Assembly (NCBI RefSeq): GCF_013113715.1
Contig: NZ_CP053344.1
Location: 1,488,001-1,552,000, forward strand
Length of the DNA stretch: 64,000 nt
From: Herbiconiux sp. SALV-R1
Lineage (GTDB): Bacteria; Actinomycetota; Actinomycetes; Actinomycetales; Microbacteriaceae
Direction of reading: 5' to 3'
Below, in pieces: positions 16,694-25,052 of this stretch (position 1 is its first letter; every line of letters starts with the position of its first letter). Position numbers and translations under genes: made by a program. The notes under the pieces are model-generated. The model worked only from the letters and a program-made list of their open reading frames with translations. It was not told the DNA's origin and searched no databases.

Positions 16694-18220
16694 ATGTCCT
16701 CACCCGCATTCAGGCGGATCACCGCCGCGATCGGGGCCGTCGTGCTTGCCGCCGGCGCGGCGATCGTATCCGTCGCGCCTGCCCAAGCCGTCATCCTCCC
16801 CGGAAACATCGACTCCACGCAGCAGCGCACGCTCACCGTGCACAAGTTCGCCCTCGGCCCGGGCAACGGGGCGGTGGCCGGAACCGGCCAGCAGCTGCCC
16901 TCCACCACCAACCTCGGCACCCCGCTGCCGGGTGCGGTGTTCACCGCGACGCAGGTGGCCGGCGTCGACCTCACCACGCCGGAAGGCTGGACGATCGCCA
17001 CCAACCTCACGCCGGCGACGGCGGCGAACCGGCTGAGCACCACGTCGTTCACCTCGACCCCGTCGGCCGCCAACGGCACGGCGAACTTCACGGTCGACCC
17101 GGCGACGTACCCGACCGGCATGCCGATCGGTCTGTACTACGTGCAGGAGACCGTGCTCCCGGCCGACGCCACCAACCCGACCGCGCCGTTCCTGGTGTCG
17201 CTGCCGCTGCCCACGGGCCCCGTCGGCGCCCCGGCGAACCAGTGGATCTACGACGTGCACGTCTACCCGAAGAACGCGGTCACCGAGCTGACGAAGACGC
17301 GGGTTCCCGCACCGGCGAACTCCGCCGAGGCGCGCAACCCCGACCTCATCCGTTGGGCCATCGCGTCGAGCATCCCGACCCTCGCCGCCGGTGACACCAT
17401 CACGAACTTCTCGCTCGCCGACTCGGTGCCCACCGATCTCGAGTTTGTGGAGACGCCGCCCGCCGGTGTGTCGCCGACGACCGTGACGGTCACGAGCGCC
17501 GCGGGAATCGCGCAGAACTTCGTGCTCGGCACCGACTACACCATCACCACGACGGCGTCGACCTCGACGCTCACCTTCACCCCGGGCGGTCTGACGCGCC
17601 TCACCACCCTGCAGGGCGGCGTGGTGTCGTTCAACGTGCTCACCCGCGCGGTGACCATCCCGGCCAACGGCCTCATCGTCAACAGCGCCACCGCCACCAT
17701 CAACGGCGCGACCGAGACCGTGACGGGCACCACCCCGATCGGCCAGCTGACGGTGCTCGCCTACGAGAGCAACAACGGCAGCCCGCGCGTGCCGCTGGCC
17801 GGCGCCGTCTACCAGGTGTACCTCACCCAGAACGACGCCAACCTGCAGCAGAACCCGATCTTCATCGCGGGTCAGCAGAACTGGACCACGGGCGCCAACG
17901 GTCTGGTCGTCATCCCGATCGTCACGCCGGGCAACTACTACGTGCGTGAGATCACCCCGCCGGCCGGCTTCAACCTGCCGCAGTCGAACCCGATCCAGGC
18001 CGTCGTGGTCGCGGGCCCGACTTCGACGGTGCCGCCTGTGCAGAACTACGTGGAGTTCAACCACACCCAGGTGTCGGGAGCGAACTTCCTGCTGCCGCTC
18101 ACCGGTGGTGACGGCGGGCTCTGGTTCGGTCTCGGGGGTGGAGCGCTGCTCGTGCTCGCCCTGGGCTCCGCGGTCGTCGTCTCGCGCAAGCGGGCAGCCG
18201 CGGCGCGCGAGCTCGCGTAG
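16694..18220 (+). CDS. SpaA-type backbone pilin, LPxTG-anchored
   Basis: 508 aa. Signal peptide at about 1-32 (AAIGAVVLAAGAAIVSVAPAQA). The pilin motif with the cross-linking lysine is WIYDVHVYPKN (about 190-200). The N-terminal domain LTVHKFALGPGNG, a middle isopeptide-type domain and a C-terminal CnaB-like domain with E-box YYVREITPPAGF follow. The sorting signal is LLPLTGGDGG, a TM helix and SRKRAAAAREL. These are hallmarks of Gram-positive backbone pilins polymerised by class C sortase. The start at 16694 follows ACGGAG; an in-frame ATG at 16640 lacks one. The gene follows the adhesin by 77 bp and precedes the sortase by 13 bp. Confidence 0.95.
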   Translation: MSSPAFRRITAAIGAVVLAAGAAIVSVAPAQAVILPGNIDSTQQRTLTVHKFALGPGNGAVAGTGQQLPSTTNLGTPLPGAVFTATQVAGVDLTTPEGWTIATNLTPATAANRLSTTSFTSTPSAANGTANFTVDPATYPTGMPIGLYYVQETVLPADATNPTAPFLVSLPLPTGPVGAPANQWIYDVHVYPKNAVTELTKTRVPAPANSAEARNPDLIRWAIASSIPTLAAGDTITNFSLADSVPTDLEFVETPPAGVSPTTVTVTSAAGIAQNFVLGTDYTITTTASTSTLTFTPGGLTRLTTLQGGVVSFNVLTRAVTIPANGLIVNSATATINGATETVTGTTPIGQLTVLAYESNNGSPRVPLAGAVYQVYLTQNDANLQQNPIFIAGQQNWTTGANGLVVIPIVTPGNYYVREITPPAGFNLPQSNPIQAVVVAGPTSTVPPVQNYVEFNHTQVSGANFLLPLTGGDGGLWFGLGGGALLVLALGSAVVVSRKRAAAARELA

Positions 18221-18233
18221 CTAGGCTGAGGAC

Positions 18234-19232
18234 ATGACAGCGGAGGTGGGGCGTCGTGACGGCGTCCCACCTCCGCCGCGTGCGGGAGAAGACGTCGTCA
18301 CCCGGAGAGCACTCCGGCGGAGCCGGCGCTGGCGCCTGCCGAAGGTGCCGCTCGCCATCGCCGTGGTGACCGTCATCGGGGCGGGTCTGCTCCTATTCCC
18401 CACGATCGTCTCCTGGTTCAGCCAGTACGAGCAGTCGCAGCGCATCACCGAGCTGAGCGACGACGTGGCCGACCTCAGCGTCGAGACCCTCCGCCAGCGA
18501 CTCGACGAGGCGCGCGCCTACAACGCCCAGCTCACCGGCGACGGTGCCAACGTCGCCGCGGACGAACGCCTCCCGCTGGCCGAGCAGCCGGAGCAGGGCG
18601 GCGACTACGCCGCCATCCTGCACGCCGACGAGAACGGTCTGATGGCGCGGCTGAAGATCCCCTCCATCGCCGTCGACCTGCCCATCTACCACGGCACGAG
18701 CGACGACGTGCTCGACCACGGCGTGGGCCACCTCGAGGGCACCGCCGTGCCCGTCGGCGGGCGCACCACGCACTCGATCCTCACGGCCCACCGGGGCCTC
18801 GCGACCTCCGAGCTGTTCACCCACCTCGACCGCGTCGCGCTCGACGACACCTTCACTATCGAGGTGTTCGGGGAGGTGCTGACCTACCGGGTCGTCGACA
18901 CCCGGGTCGTCGAACCCACCCAGACGGAGACGCTCGTGCCCGTGGTCGGCGAAGACCTCATCACGCTGGTCACCTGCACGCCCCTCGGGGTCAACAGCCA
19001 TCGCATCCTGGTGACCGGGGAGCGGGTCATCCCGACCCCGCAGAGCGATCTCGACGGCGCGGGCGAGCGCCCCGAGATCCCGACCTTCCCGTGGTGGGCG
19101 CTCATCGCCGCCGGGGTGCTCGCCGTGGCGTCGCTCTACGTCTGGTGGTCGGGCCGCCCTCCGGCGCCGCGCCCGACCTCGGGTCGGCCGGGCACGGAGG
19201 GAGCGGCCGACTCAGTGGAAGGGGCAGCGTGA
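18234..19232 (+). CDS. Class C sortase (pilus polymerase)
   Basis: 332 aa with an N-terminal TM helix (about 37-58), the sortase barrel, and a second TM helix near 290-306, the two-anchor layout of class C enzymes. Catalytic His186 in LTAHRG, Cys248 in TLVTCTPLG and Arg257 in NSHRIL are present. Class C sortases join pilin subunits through the YPK lysine and LPxTG threonine. I could not see the usual DPW/DPF lid motif in the region before the barrel, where the sequence is Asp/Gln/Gly-rich. Its 3' end overlaps the convergent P450 gene by 21 bp. Confidence 0.94.
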   Translation: MTAEVGRRDGVPPPPRAGEDVVTRRALRRSRRWRLPKVPLAIAVVTVIGAGLLLFPTIVSWFSQYEQSQRITELSDDVADLSVETLRQRLDEARAYNAQLTGDGANVAADERLPLAEQPEQGGDYAAILHADENGLMARLKIPSIAVDLPIYHGTSDDVLDHGVGHLEGTAVPVGGRTTHSILTAHRGLATSELFTHLDRVALDDTFTIEVFGEVLTYRVVDTRVVEPTQTETLVPVVGEDLITLVTCTPLGVNSHRILVTGERVIPTPQSDLDGAGERPEIPTFPWWALIAAGVLAVASLYVWWSGRPPAPRPTSGRPGTEGAADSVEGAA

Positions 19233-20504
19233 CGGCGGACCGGATGCGCGCACACGGCCCCCTGAGGCGGGCTTCGTGGGCAGGCGGCGGCGGTTCACCC
19301 GCAGCCCCTCGTCGAGCACGGTGACCCGCGGGTCGCTCAGTGCGGCGACCGCGGAGGCGAGGCCGGCGATGGCGAGCTTCTCGCCGGGGCAGCGGTGGCC
19401 GGTGGGCACCTCCGCCCCGCCGTGGGGGATGAAGACCGGGATGGCCTCGTAGTCGTCGACGCCGACGAACCGCTCGGGGTCGAACGCGGTGGCGGCCTCC
19501 CACGAGCTCTCGTCGGTGTTCGTGCCGAGGATGTCGAGCAGGAGGCGCCCGCCGCGCGGCAGCCGCTGCCCGTCGACCTCGAGGTCGGCGAGCGCCCAGC
19601 CCGGCAGCAGCGGCACGAACGGCGCCGTGCGCCGGATCTCCTGCGCGAACGCGGTGGCGAGCGGCCCGCCCACCAGGGCGCCGCGCTCGGCAGTCTCGTG
19701 GGCGATGCGCTCGCGCCACTCGGGTCGGTCGTGCAGCTCCTTGGCCGCGAAGGCGACGAAGCGGGCGACCGCGATCAGCGGCCGGACGCTGTTCTGCAGC
19801 TCGACGCCCGCGAGACGCGCCTCGAGGAGGTCGCCTCGGCGATCGCGGTGCCATGCCCAGGCGTGCAGCGCGGTGCCCTCCGCGGGGTGCAGGGCGCCGG
19901 TGCGCACGGCCTCGACGAGGTGCTTCGCGTGCGTGTCCGACCACAGCCGGTTGCCGTAGGCCAGCAGGTACTCGGGGGAGTACGGCGCTCCGAAGCCGTC
20001 GACGATCTGGGCGAGCCGCGTCGCCCAGCGGGTCTTCGCGGCCGGCGTTCCCGGCAGGCCCGCCCAGCGCATCCCGGCCCGGCCGAACACACCCACCGCC
20101 GCGTCGTAGGCACTGCGGTCGCCGCCGCGCTCCCAGTCGTCGAGCTCGACCCGCCACTCCGTCTCGAACAGCGGGGTCAGCCTTGCGACCTGCTCGTCTT
20201 CGTAGGCGACGTCGACGAAGGTCGCCTTGCGGTGCCGGTGCTCGTCGCCGTCGAGGCTGTGCACCGACCCGCGGCCGAACAGCGTCTCCTGCACGAGGGC
20301 CGGCATGGCGCCGTGGCGGGCGACGCGTGACTCGTCGTAGAACAGCTCGACCGCGTCGGCGCCGCGCACCAGGAGGGCGTCGTCCCCGAGCAGACGCATG
20401 GGTGCAGCGCGTGCTCCGGGGCGCACCCGCGACCACACGCGCGAGCCGAGGCCGTAGCCGTGGAGCATCAGCCGCACGGAGTCGTCGAGGAGGGGACGGC
20501 TCAT
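19212..20504 (-). CDS. CYP152-type cytochrome P450 peroxygenase
   Basis: 430 aa. The haem-binding loop is FIPHGGAEVPTGHRCPGE with the thiolate Cys. The helix I region reads VELQNSVRPLIAVARFVAFAA, where Arg-Pro replaces the acid-alcohol pair of normal P450s; this is the mark of CYP152 enzymes, which use hydrogen peroxide and bind the fatty acid carboxylate through that Arg. Family products are alpha- or beta-hydroxy acids or terminal alkenes. QEIRRTAPFVPLLPG and GTNTDESSWEAATAFDPERF also fit. The start overlaps the stop of a small 74-aa gene by 4 nt (ATGA), and the 3' end overlaps the sortase gene. Confidence 0.92.
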   Translation of the reverse strand: MSRPLLDDSVRLMLHGYGLGSRVWSRVRPGARAAPMRLLGDDALLVRGADAVELFYDESRVARHGAMPALVQETLFGRGSVHSLDGDEHRHRKATFVDVAYEDEQVARLTPLFETEWRVELDDWERGGDRSAYDAAVGVFGRAGMRWAGLPGTPAAKTRWATRLAQIVDGFGAPYSPEYLLAYGNRLWSDTHAKHLVEAVRTGALHPAEGTALHAWAWHRDRRGDLLEARLAGVELQNSVRPLIAVARFVAFAAKELHDRPEWRERIAHETAERGALVGGPLATAFAQEIRRTAPFVPLLPGWALADLEVDGQRLPRGGRLLLDILGTNTDESSWEAATAFDPERFVGVDDYEAIPVFIPHGGAEVPTGHRCPGEKLAIAGLASAVAALSDPRVTVLDEGLRVNRRRLPTKPASGGRVRASGPPSRCPFH

Positions 20505-20725
20505 CGCTTGTAGGCTCCCGGGCGGGGCGGGAAGGTCATGCGGCGCCTCGCGGAGTCGGTGAGCTCGGTACCCCCGCCGCCTGCTGCCGCTCCGCCGTCG
20601 CCGCTGGCGTCGCCCGGCGCGCCCGTCGTCACGTCGTCGAGCGTGAGCAGCCCGTCGGGGTCGCGGTGGTCGCGCTCGCCGTTCAGGCGGGCGCCCAGCT
20701 GGGCCTTGTCGTCGTCTCGTGCCAT
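20501..20725 (-). CDS. Small 74-aa hydrophilic protein coupled to the P450
   Basis: The product starts MARDDDKAQLGARLNGERDH, has a Gly/Ala-rich middle and ends in basic RPGAYKR. It has no cysteine, signal peptide or membrane segment and looks largely disordered. GAAAGGAGCC lies before the ATG. The ATGA overlap with the P450 gene implies translational coupling. Function unknown; a P450 partner or a short regulator are both guesses. Confidence 0.65.
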   Translation of the reverse strand: MARDDDKAQLGARLNGERDHRDPDGLLTLDDVTTGAPGDASGDGGAAAGGGGTELTDSARRRMTFPPRPGAYKR

Positions 20726-20855
20726 GTCTCACGGCTCCTTTCGCGAGCCCACGACCGTGGGTGCCGGGGCTGCTGACCAGCCCACTCCCGCATCCGTGCA
20801 CCGCAAGGGGACTGCCAGGGCACTCCCGGTTCTGCTAAAGGACGGGAGGAGCCGA

Positions 20856-21311
20856 CTAGGGGGCCCGATGCCCGATGGCCGAGCTCAGCGCGTGCAGGAA
20901 ACGGATGCCCGACTCGCGTTCGGCCTCACCCATCCGCTTCAGCACACCGACGAAATCGGTGCCGGGGCCGCGTGCCGACTCCACCAGCGACGCGCCCTCC
21001 TGGGTGGGGTGCAGGGACAGCGCTCGGCGGTCGGAGGGGCTCACCGCGCGGGTGACGAGTCCCCGTCGTTCGAGGCGGTCGATGAGCACCGTGATCGACG
21101 CGCTGGTGATGCCGATGCCGGCCGCGAGCGACTTGGGGCTCACTCCTTCGCCGGCCCGCGAGGCGTCGACGATGTGCTCGAGCGCCTGTTCGTCGTTCGC
21201 CGAGAGACCCGTGCGCTCGGTGATCTCGCGGCGCCGCTGCACCTCGGCGTTCCAGAGTTCGGTGAGGGCGTCGACGAGGTCGTCTGCGGAGTGCTGGAGT
21301 GAGGAGTTCAC
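20856..21311 (-). CDS. MarR-family transcriptional regulator
   Basis: 151 aa. Winged-helix pattern: LSANDEQALEHIVDASRAGEGV, then recognition helix region SPKSLAAGIGITSASITVLIDRLERRGLVTRAVSPSDRRALSLHPT (wing with the conserved DRR). The C-terminal helix (MGEAERESGIRFLHALSSAIG) would dimerise. The GTG start at 21311 fits the usual family length; the frame continues upstream without a good start. It is upstream of the P450 pair on the same strand (about 130 bp gap), so it may control it. Confidence 0.9.
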   Translation of the reverse strand: MNSSLQHSADDLVDALTELWNAEVQRRREITERTGLSANDEQALEHIVDASRAGEGVSPKSLAAGIGITSASITVLIDRLERRGLVTRAVSPSDRRALSLHPTQEGASLVESARGPGTDFVGVLKRMGEAERESGIRFLHALSSAIGHRAP

Positions 21312-21459
21312 TGGGCTGCTTTCTCGTCGTTGCGTCAAGTGAACACCCGAGTCGCCTCGGCCGCCGCCCCGAATCGCGTTCGAGACCCGATCGACACCTT
21401 TTGGCCCCGCGCGGCGCCCGCCTGGCGCCCGCCCGGCGCTCGCCAGGATGGCGCGTTGC

Positions 21460-22032
21460 TCAGGCGGGCGGGCACGTGACGGTGAACGAGGAGATCGCGT
21501 CGACCTGGGGTGCGCCCGACATGTCGTAGTCGCCGATCGCCGGGGCGGCGGGGTCGCGGGGAAGAACGGATGCTCGTCCTTCGGCCCCGACGACGGTGTA
21601 GGTCGTCGACCCGTCCGAGCCCTCTTCGGCTTGCACCGATCCCTCACCCGAGAACTGGGCGACCAGGTCGTCGCCGACGACCCAGCTGTAGACGTCGGGA
21701 CCGCCGTCGGTCGCGAAGGTCGCACCCAGGCCGGGGGCGGGCGACGTGTTCGCGACGGTCGCCAGATCGCCGGAGCAGGAGAGCAGGCCCCCGGGCTCGA
21801 AGGTGCCGATCAGGGTGGTCGCGGTGCCGTCGAGCTCGAACTCGATGGCGGCGACGGGGCCGGTGCCCTCCTCCCACGGCACCTCGGCTGCCGGGCTCTG
21901 CTCGCTCGGCGCCGTTTCTTCGGTAGCGGGTGCGCCCGCGTTCGCAGAGCATCCGCTCAGGGCGATGGAGACGGAGACGGCGAAGGCGCAGGCGAGAACG
22001 GACAGGGGACGGGCGACGATCGTGCGGTTCAC
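21460..22032 (-). CDS. Putative lipoprotein, function unknown
   Basis: 190 aa with a lipobox ALSGC after a hydrophobic signal segment, then a Pro/Glu/Ala linker and a beta-rich domain (VAAIEFELDGTATTLIGTFEPGG to the end) with a conserved-looking pair of Cys (LLSCSG and TVTCPP) that could form a disulphide. No enzymatic motif. It lies outside the membrane and is preceded by the oxidoreductase gene on the same strand. Confidence 0.8.
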   Translation of the reverse strand: MNRTIVARPLSVLACAFAVSVSIALSGCSANAGAPATEETAPSEQSPAAEVPWEEGTGPVAAIEFELDGTATTLIGTFEPGGLLSCSGDLATVANTSPAPGLGATFATDGGPDVYSWVVGDDLVAQFSGEGSVQAEEGSDGSTTYTVVGAEGRASVLPRDPAAPAIGDYDMSGAPQVDAISSFTVTCPPA

Positions 22033-22084
22033 CCCGCCGACCCTATCCGGGGCGCCCGGTCGGCGCCCGCCGCTCCTCCCGCGG

Positions 22085-23200
22085 TCAGAGCACGACGACG
22101 AGCTTCTTCGCCGAGACTCCGGCGCGCAGGCGGTCGAGGGCCGTCTGGATCGACTCGAGCCCCTCGCCGACCACCTCGGCCTCCGGAGCGGGGCGGTGCG
22201 TGCCGTCGGCGAGCGCTCGGGGCAGGTGGTCGTGCCACAGCATCCGGCCCACCTCGTTCGTCATGAGCGCGCTGCCCCACACGAAGCGGGCGCTGATGCC
22301 GTGCCGCCGCGCGGTGAGCTGGGTGAGGGCGGTCGAGGCGCCCAGGCGCGTCATCGTGAGCGCGGCGGTGACGCTGGGGCCGCCGCGCCGGGGGAGTGAC
22401 GCGAACGAGACGGCCGGGCTCGCGAGGGCGACCCGACGGGCGCCCGTCGCCGCGGCGAGGGCGACAGCGGCTGCGCCCGACCCGGTGCCCACGGCCAGCA
22501 CGCCCACGACCTCGTCGCCCCGCAACGCCTCGCTCAGCCGGTCGACGGCCGTGCTGTCGCGATAGTCGACGACGAGATCGGCGCCAAGGTCGCGCATCCG
22601 CTCGTGATTGCGCGGTGAGGCCGTGGTCACGACCCGGTGGCCGGATGCGACGGCCAGCTGGATCGCATTGCTCCCGACGCTCGTCGACCCGCCCCAGACC
22701 ACGACGGTGCCCCGGCCGCCCACCGGTGCGGGTGTCGGGTGTGGGAGAGCGAGGTGATCGCGCTGGAACAGGGCGGTCGCCGCCGTGGAGACGGCGAGCG
22801 GGAGCACGACGGCGTCGTGGAAGGCCAGCGTGTCGGGGAGGGGCGCGGTGAGGCCCTCGCGCACGACCACGAACGACTGGAACCCTCCTTCGGCGCGGTG
22901 CCTCGTGCCGCGCTCCATGCCCACGGCGTAGGCGACGACGCGGTCGCCGGGAGCGAACCGCGTGACGTCGGGGCCCACCGCGGCCACCTCACCCGCGACG
23001 TCTTCGCCGAGCACGGCGGGGTAGGGGAGCCAGCGGTACATGAGGTTCCCCGTCCACTGCTTGACGTCGTCGAGCGGGTTCACGGCCACCGCGCGGGTGC
23101 GCACGAGCAATTCGCCCGGGCCCGGCACGGGCATCTCGGCGGGGCCGACCACGACGTCGGAGCGGGCCTCGGGCAGCCAGGCGGCGGAGTTCGTCGACAC
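22085..23200 (-). CDS. Zinc-type/quinone-oxidoreductase-like MDR dehydrogenase
   Basis: 371 aa of the medium-chain dehydrogenase/reductase superfamily. GroES-like N-terminus (VAVNPLDDVKQWTG, LGEDVAGEVAAVGPDV) and Rossmann motif VVVWGGSTSVGSNAIQLAVASGH for NADP(H). The catalytic and structural zinc Cys clusters are missing, so it belongs with zinc-free enoyl/quinone reductases. The GTG start at 23200 has GGAAGGAATCCCC before it; the frame extends to 23272 across the operators, which argues against the longer form. Divergent from a TetR gene across two operator copies, so it is the likely target of that repressor. Substrate unknown. Confidence 0.88.
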   Translation of the reverse strand: MSTNSAAWLPEARSDVVVGPAEMPVPGPGELLVRTRAVAVNPLDDVKQWTGNLMYRWLPYPAVLGEDVAGEVAAVGPDVTRFAPGDRVVAYAVGMERGTRHRAEGGFQSFVVVREGLTAPLPDTLAFHDAVVLPLAVSTAATALFQRDHLALPHPTPAPVGGRGTVVVWGGSTSVGSNAIQLAVASGHRVVTTASPRNHERMRDLGADLVVDYRDSTAVDRLSEALRGDEVVGVLAVGTGSGAAAVALAAATGARRVALASPAVSFASLPRRGGPSVTAALTMTRLGASTALTQLTARRHGISARFVWGSALMTNEVGRMLWHDHLPRALADGTHRPAPEAEVVGEGLESIQTALDRLRAGVSAKKLVVVL

Positions 23201-23224
23201 GGGGATTCCTTCCACGGATGCTCT

Positions 23225-23273
23225 GATGACATCTCGTGCCATCACGATAGCACTGATGACACGTCGTGCCATC
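23225..23273. promoter_or_regulatory. Twin TetR-type operators in the divergent promoter
   Basis: Two 19-bp near-palindromes of the form GATGNCACGNCGTGNCATC: copy one at 23225-23243 (GATGACATCTCGTGCCATC, one arm mismatch) and copy two at 23255-23273 (GATGACACGTCGTGCCATC, arms perfect). Centres are 30 bp apart, close to three helical turns, so two dimers could bind the same face. The second ends 15 bp before the TetR start. Autorepression plus control of the oxidoreductase gene is the simple reading. Confidence 0.75.
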
Positions 23274-23288
23274 GGCTATGGTTGAGCC

Positions 23289-23861
23289 ATGCCTCGCTGG
23301 GCCCCCGACGCCGCTCTGCGCCTCGAGCGCGCCGCCATGGAGCTGTTCGCCGAGAAGGGTTACGAGCAGACCACGGTGCCCGAGATCGCCTCTCGCGCCG
23401 GCCTCACCACACGCACCTTCTTCCGGCACTTCGCCGACAAGCGCGACGTGCTCTTCCTGCGCGAACGCGAACTGCCCACGGTCGTCGCCGGGGTGCTCGA
23501 GGGCGCGCCGACGGGTCTCGCGCCGATGGCACTCGCCCTGTACGGGCTCGAGACGGTGGCGAGCGGCGACCTCGAAGACTGGAAGCGCGACGTGCGCGCC
23601 CGCCGCGCCGTCGTCGACTCGGAGCCCAAGCTGCGCGAGCGCGAACGCCTGAAGTCGGCGGTGCTGACCGACGCGATCGACCGGGCGCTGCGCACCCGAG
23701 GCGCTTCGCCCGAGGAGGCGGCGCTGACGGCGGCGGTCGCCGCCGCGCTCTTCGACACGTCGCTCGCGCTCTGGCTGGCGGGCGGCGACGACGTTCCGCT
23801 CATCGACGTGCTGCGGCGTCAGCGGGCGCTGCTCGGGCGGCTCGTCATCCCCGGCTCCTAA
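23289..23861 (+). CDS. TetR-family repressor
   Basis: 190 aa. N-terminal HTH: RLERAAMELFAEKGYEQTTVPEIASRAGLTTRTFFRHFADKRDVLF, a textbook TetR DNA-binding domain. The C-terminal ligand domain is helical and of no recognised subgroup. It starts just after two operator copies and diverges from the MDR oxidoreductase gene. It probably represses both genes and is released by a small molecule that the oxidoreductase handles. Confidence 0.93.
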   Translation: MPRWAPDAALRLERAAMELFAEKGYEQTTVPEIASRAGLTTRTFFRHFADKRDVLFLRERELPTVVAGVLEGAPTGLAPMALALYGLETVASGDLEDWKRDVRARRAVVDSEPKLRERERLKSAVLTDAIDRALRTRGASPEEAALTAAVAAALFDTSLALWLAGGDDVPLIDVLRRQRALLGRLVIPGS

Positions 23862-23868
23862 AGCCGGG
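23850..23868. terminator. Hairpin spanning the TetR stop codon
   Basis: CCCGGCT-CCTAA-AGCCGGG: 7-bp perfect arms, 5-nt loop that contains the TetR TAA stop. It lies between convergent TetR and kinase genes (gap 21 bp) and could serve both strands as a terminator, although no T-run follows. Confidence 0.5.
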
Positions 23869-23882
23869 CCCCGCCCGCCCTG

Positions 23883-24986
23883 TCACGGCGACGTGCCGCT
23901 GCTCCATCGCTCCTCCGCGGCGCGCAGAAGGAGTTCGGCGGTCTCGAGGGAGCCGTGGAGGCGGGCTGCCGCGTAGGCCGCGCGTGCGCCGGTGAGCCGC
24001 GAGGTCCAGACGGCGGCATTGGTGGCGAGCCTGGCGGCAGCGAGGGGGAGCACCACCGCGTCTTCCTCGGCGGAGATCGGGTAGCTCTCCGCCCACCCAC
24101 GCAGGACGGTCGAGACGGCAGCGACCGGGTCGTCGGTATTGCGCGCCGCGTAGGCGGCAGCGATCACCGGCTCGGAGATGCGGATGCTCGTGAGCATGTC
24201 GCCGAAATCGAGGATGCCCGTGATCTCGTGCGGGGAGGAGCGGTCGACGAGCAGATTGGAGTCGTGCAGATCGTGGTGCACCACCGCGCGGGGGATCGCA
24301 CCCAGGCGTGGCTCGACCTCTGCCTGCATCAGGTCGATCACGCGTTCCGCCACGCGCTCCAGCCGCTCGGCCGGAGCGGAGAGCGGTGGTGCGCTCTGCG
24401 ACAGCATTCGGCGCGCTCGGATGCGCTCCATCGAACGCTCGATCGTCGTGGCCGCGGCCGTGATCTCCCAATCGTGACCGACGAGGCCTGTGGGTGCCTG
24501 CTCACGGCCGAGCGCCGTCTGTAGCCGGGCGGCCGTGCGCCCCACGCTCCGCAGCAGCTCCTTGCTGAACGGCACCTCCTCCAGGGGTGCGCCGGTCAGC
24601 CACTCCGAGACCTGCACCAGAACCGATCGACTCCTCGTGGCACCCTCGGCGGTGAGGGAATCAGCCCGCGACCGCTTCGGGCGGGCCACGGGTAGGCCCT
24701 GCCTCGACAGTCGGTCGACCACCTCGTGCTGCCACCGGGCCGCCGCGCCCGTCGGGTCGTCGGCCCAGAAGACTTTGACGGCCAGGGAGCCCCCGTCGCG
24801 CTCGTCGACCCGGCACACCGCGGAACTCTCTGCGCCCAGGGGTGTGACGCGGGCGCCGCGCACGCCGTAGAGGTCTTCGACAAGATCACCGACCTCGGCC
24901 GCGGTGAGGTTCACGGCTTCGTGAGACGCCACCGTCTGCTCCGGTGGGAGCGCGCTCTGCTGCGGTGTGAGTGATGAGGAGGCCAC
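23883..24986 (-). CDS. APH/choline-kinase-fold phosphotransferase
   Basis: 367 aa. Kinase-like fold of the aminoglycoside phosphotransferase family: SAVCRVDERDGGSLAVKVFW holds the ATP lysine, VVHHDLHDSNLLVD the catalytic Asp and Asn, and ITGILDFGDM the metal-binding Asp. Family members phosphorylate antibiotics or small alcohols such as choline, homoserine or hydroxylysine. It diverges from a class III PLP enzyme over a double palindrome, and the two families are paired in hydroxylysine and ethanolamine phosphate metabolism. An amino-alcohol kinase is therefore more likely than drug resistance. GTG start at 24986 without clear ribosome site. Confidence 0.85.
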   Translation of the reverse strand: MASSSLTPQQSALPPEQTVASHEAVNLTAAEVGDLVEDLYGVRGARVTPLGAESSAVCRVDERDGGSLAVKVFWADDPTGAAARWQHEVVDRLSRQGLPVARPKRSRADSLTAEGATRSRSVLVQVSEWLTGAPLEEVPFSKELLRSVGRTAARLQTALGREQAPTGLVGHDWEITAAATTIERSMERIRARRMLSQSAPPLSAPAERLERVAERVIDLMQAEVEPRLGAIPRAVVHHDLHDSNLLVDRSSPHEITGILDFGDMLTSIRISEPVIAAAYAARNTDDPVAAVSTVLRGWAESYPISAEEDAVVLPLAAARLATNAAVWTSRLTGARAAYAAARLHGSLETAELLLRAAEERWSSGTSP

Positions 24987-25005
24987 GTTCGTCAGGGTAT
25001 CGGAT

Positions 25006-25038
25006 ATTGGTCACCAATCGCTATGATTGGTGACCAAT
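25006..25038. promoter_or_regulatory. Double palindromic operator ATTGGTNACCAAT
   Basis: Two 13-bp palindromes, ATTGGTCACCAAT (25006-25018) and ATTGGTGACCAAT (25026-25038), 20 bp apart centre to centre; together they also form one large inverted repeat. The TGGT-N-ACCA core resembles sites of GntR/FadR-type regulators. It lies between the divergent kinase (start 24986) and PLP enzyme (start 25053) genes, only 14 bp before the latter. A FadR/FCD-like GntR is encoded at 35652-36302 and is a candidate binder. Confidence 0.75.
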
Positions 25039-25052
25039 ACGAGGAGGATGCG

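Noticed and set aside
23883-24986. Aminoglycoside resistance gene
   Set aside because: The APH fold is shared with many small-alcohol kinases, and the divergent PLP enzyme with a common operator points to metabolism.
25023-25052. Upstream ATG as start of the class III PLP enzyme
   Set aside because: It lies inside the palindromic operator and has no ribosome site, whereas GTG at 25053 has GAGGAGG at proper spacing.
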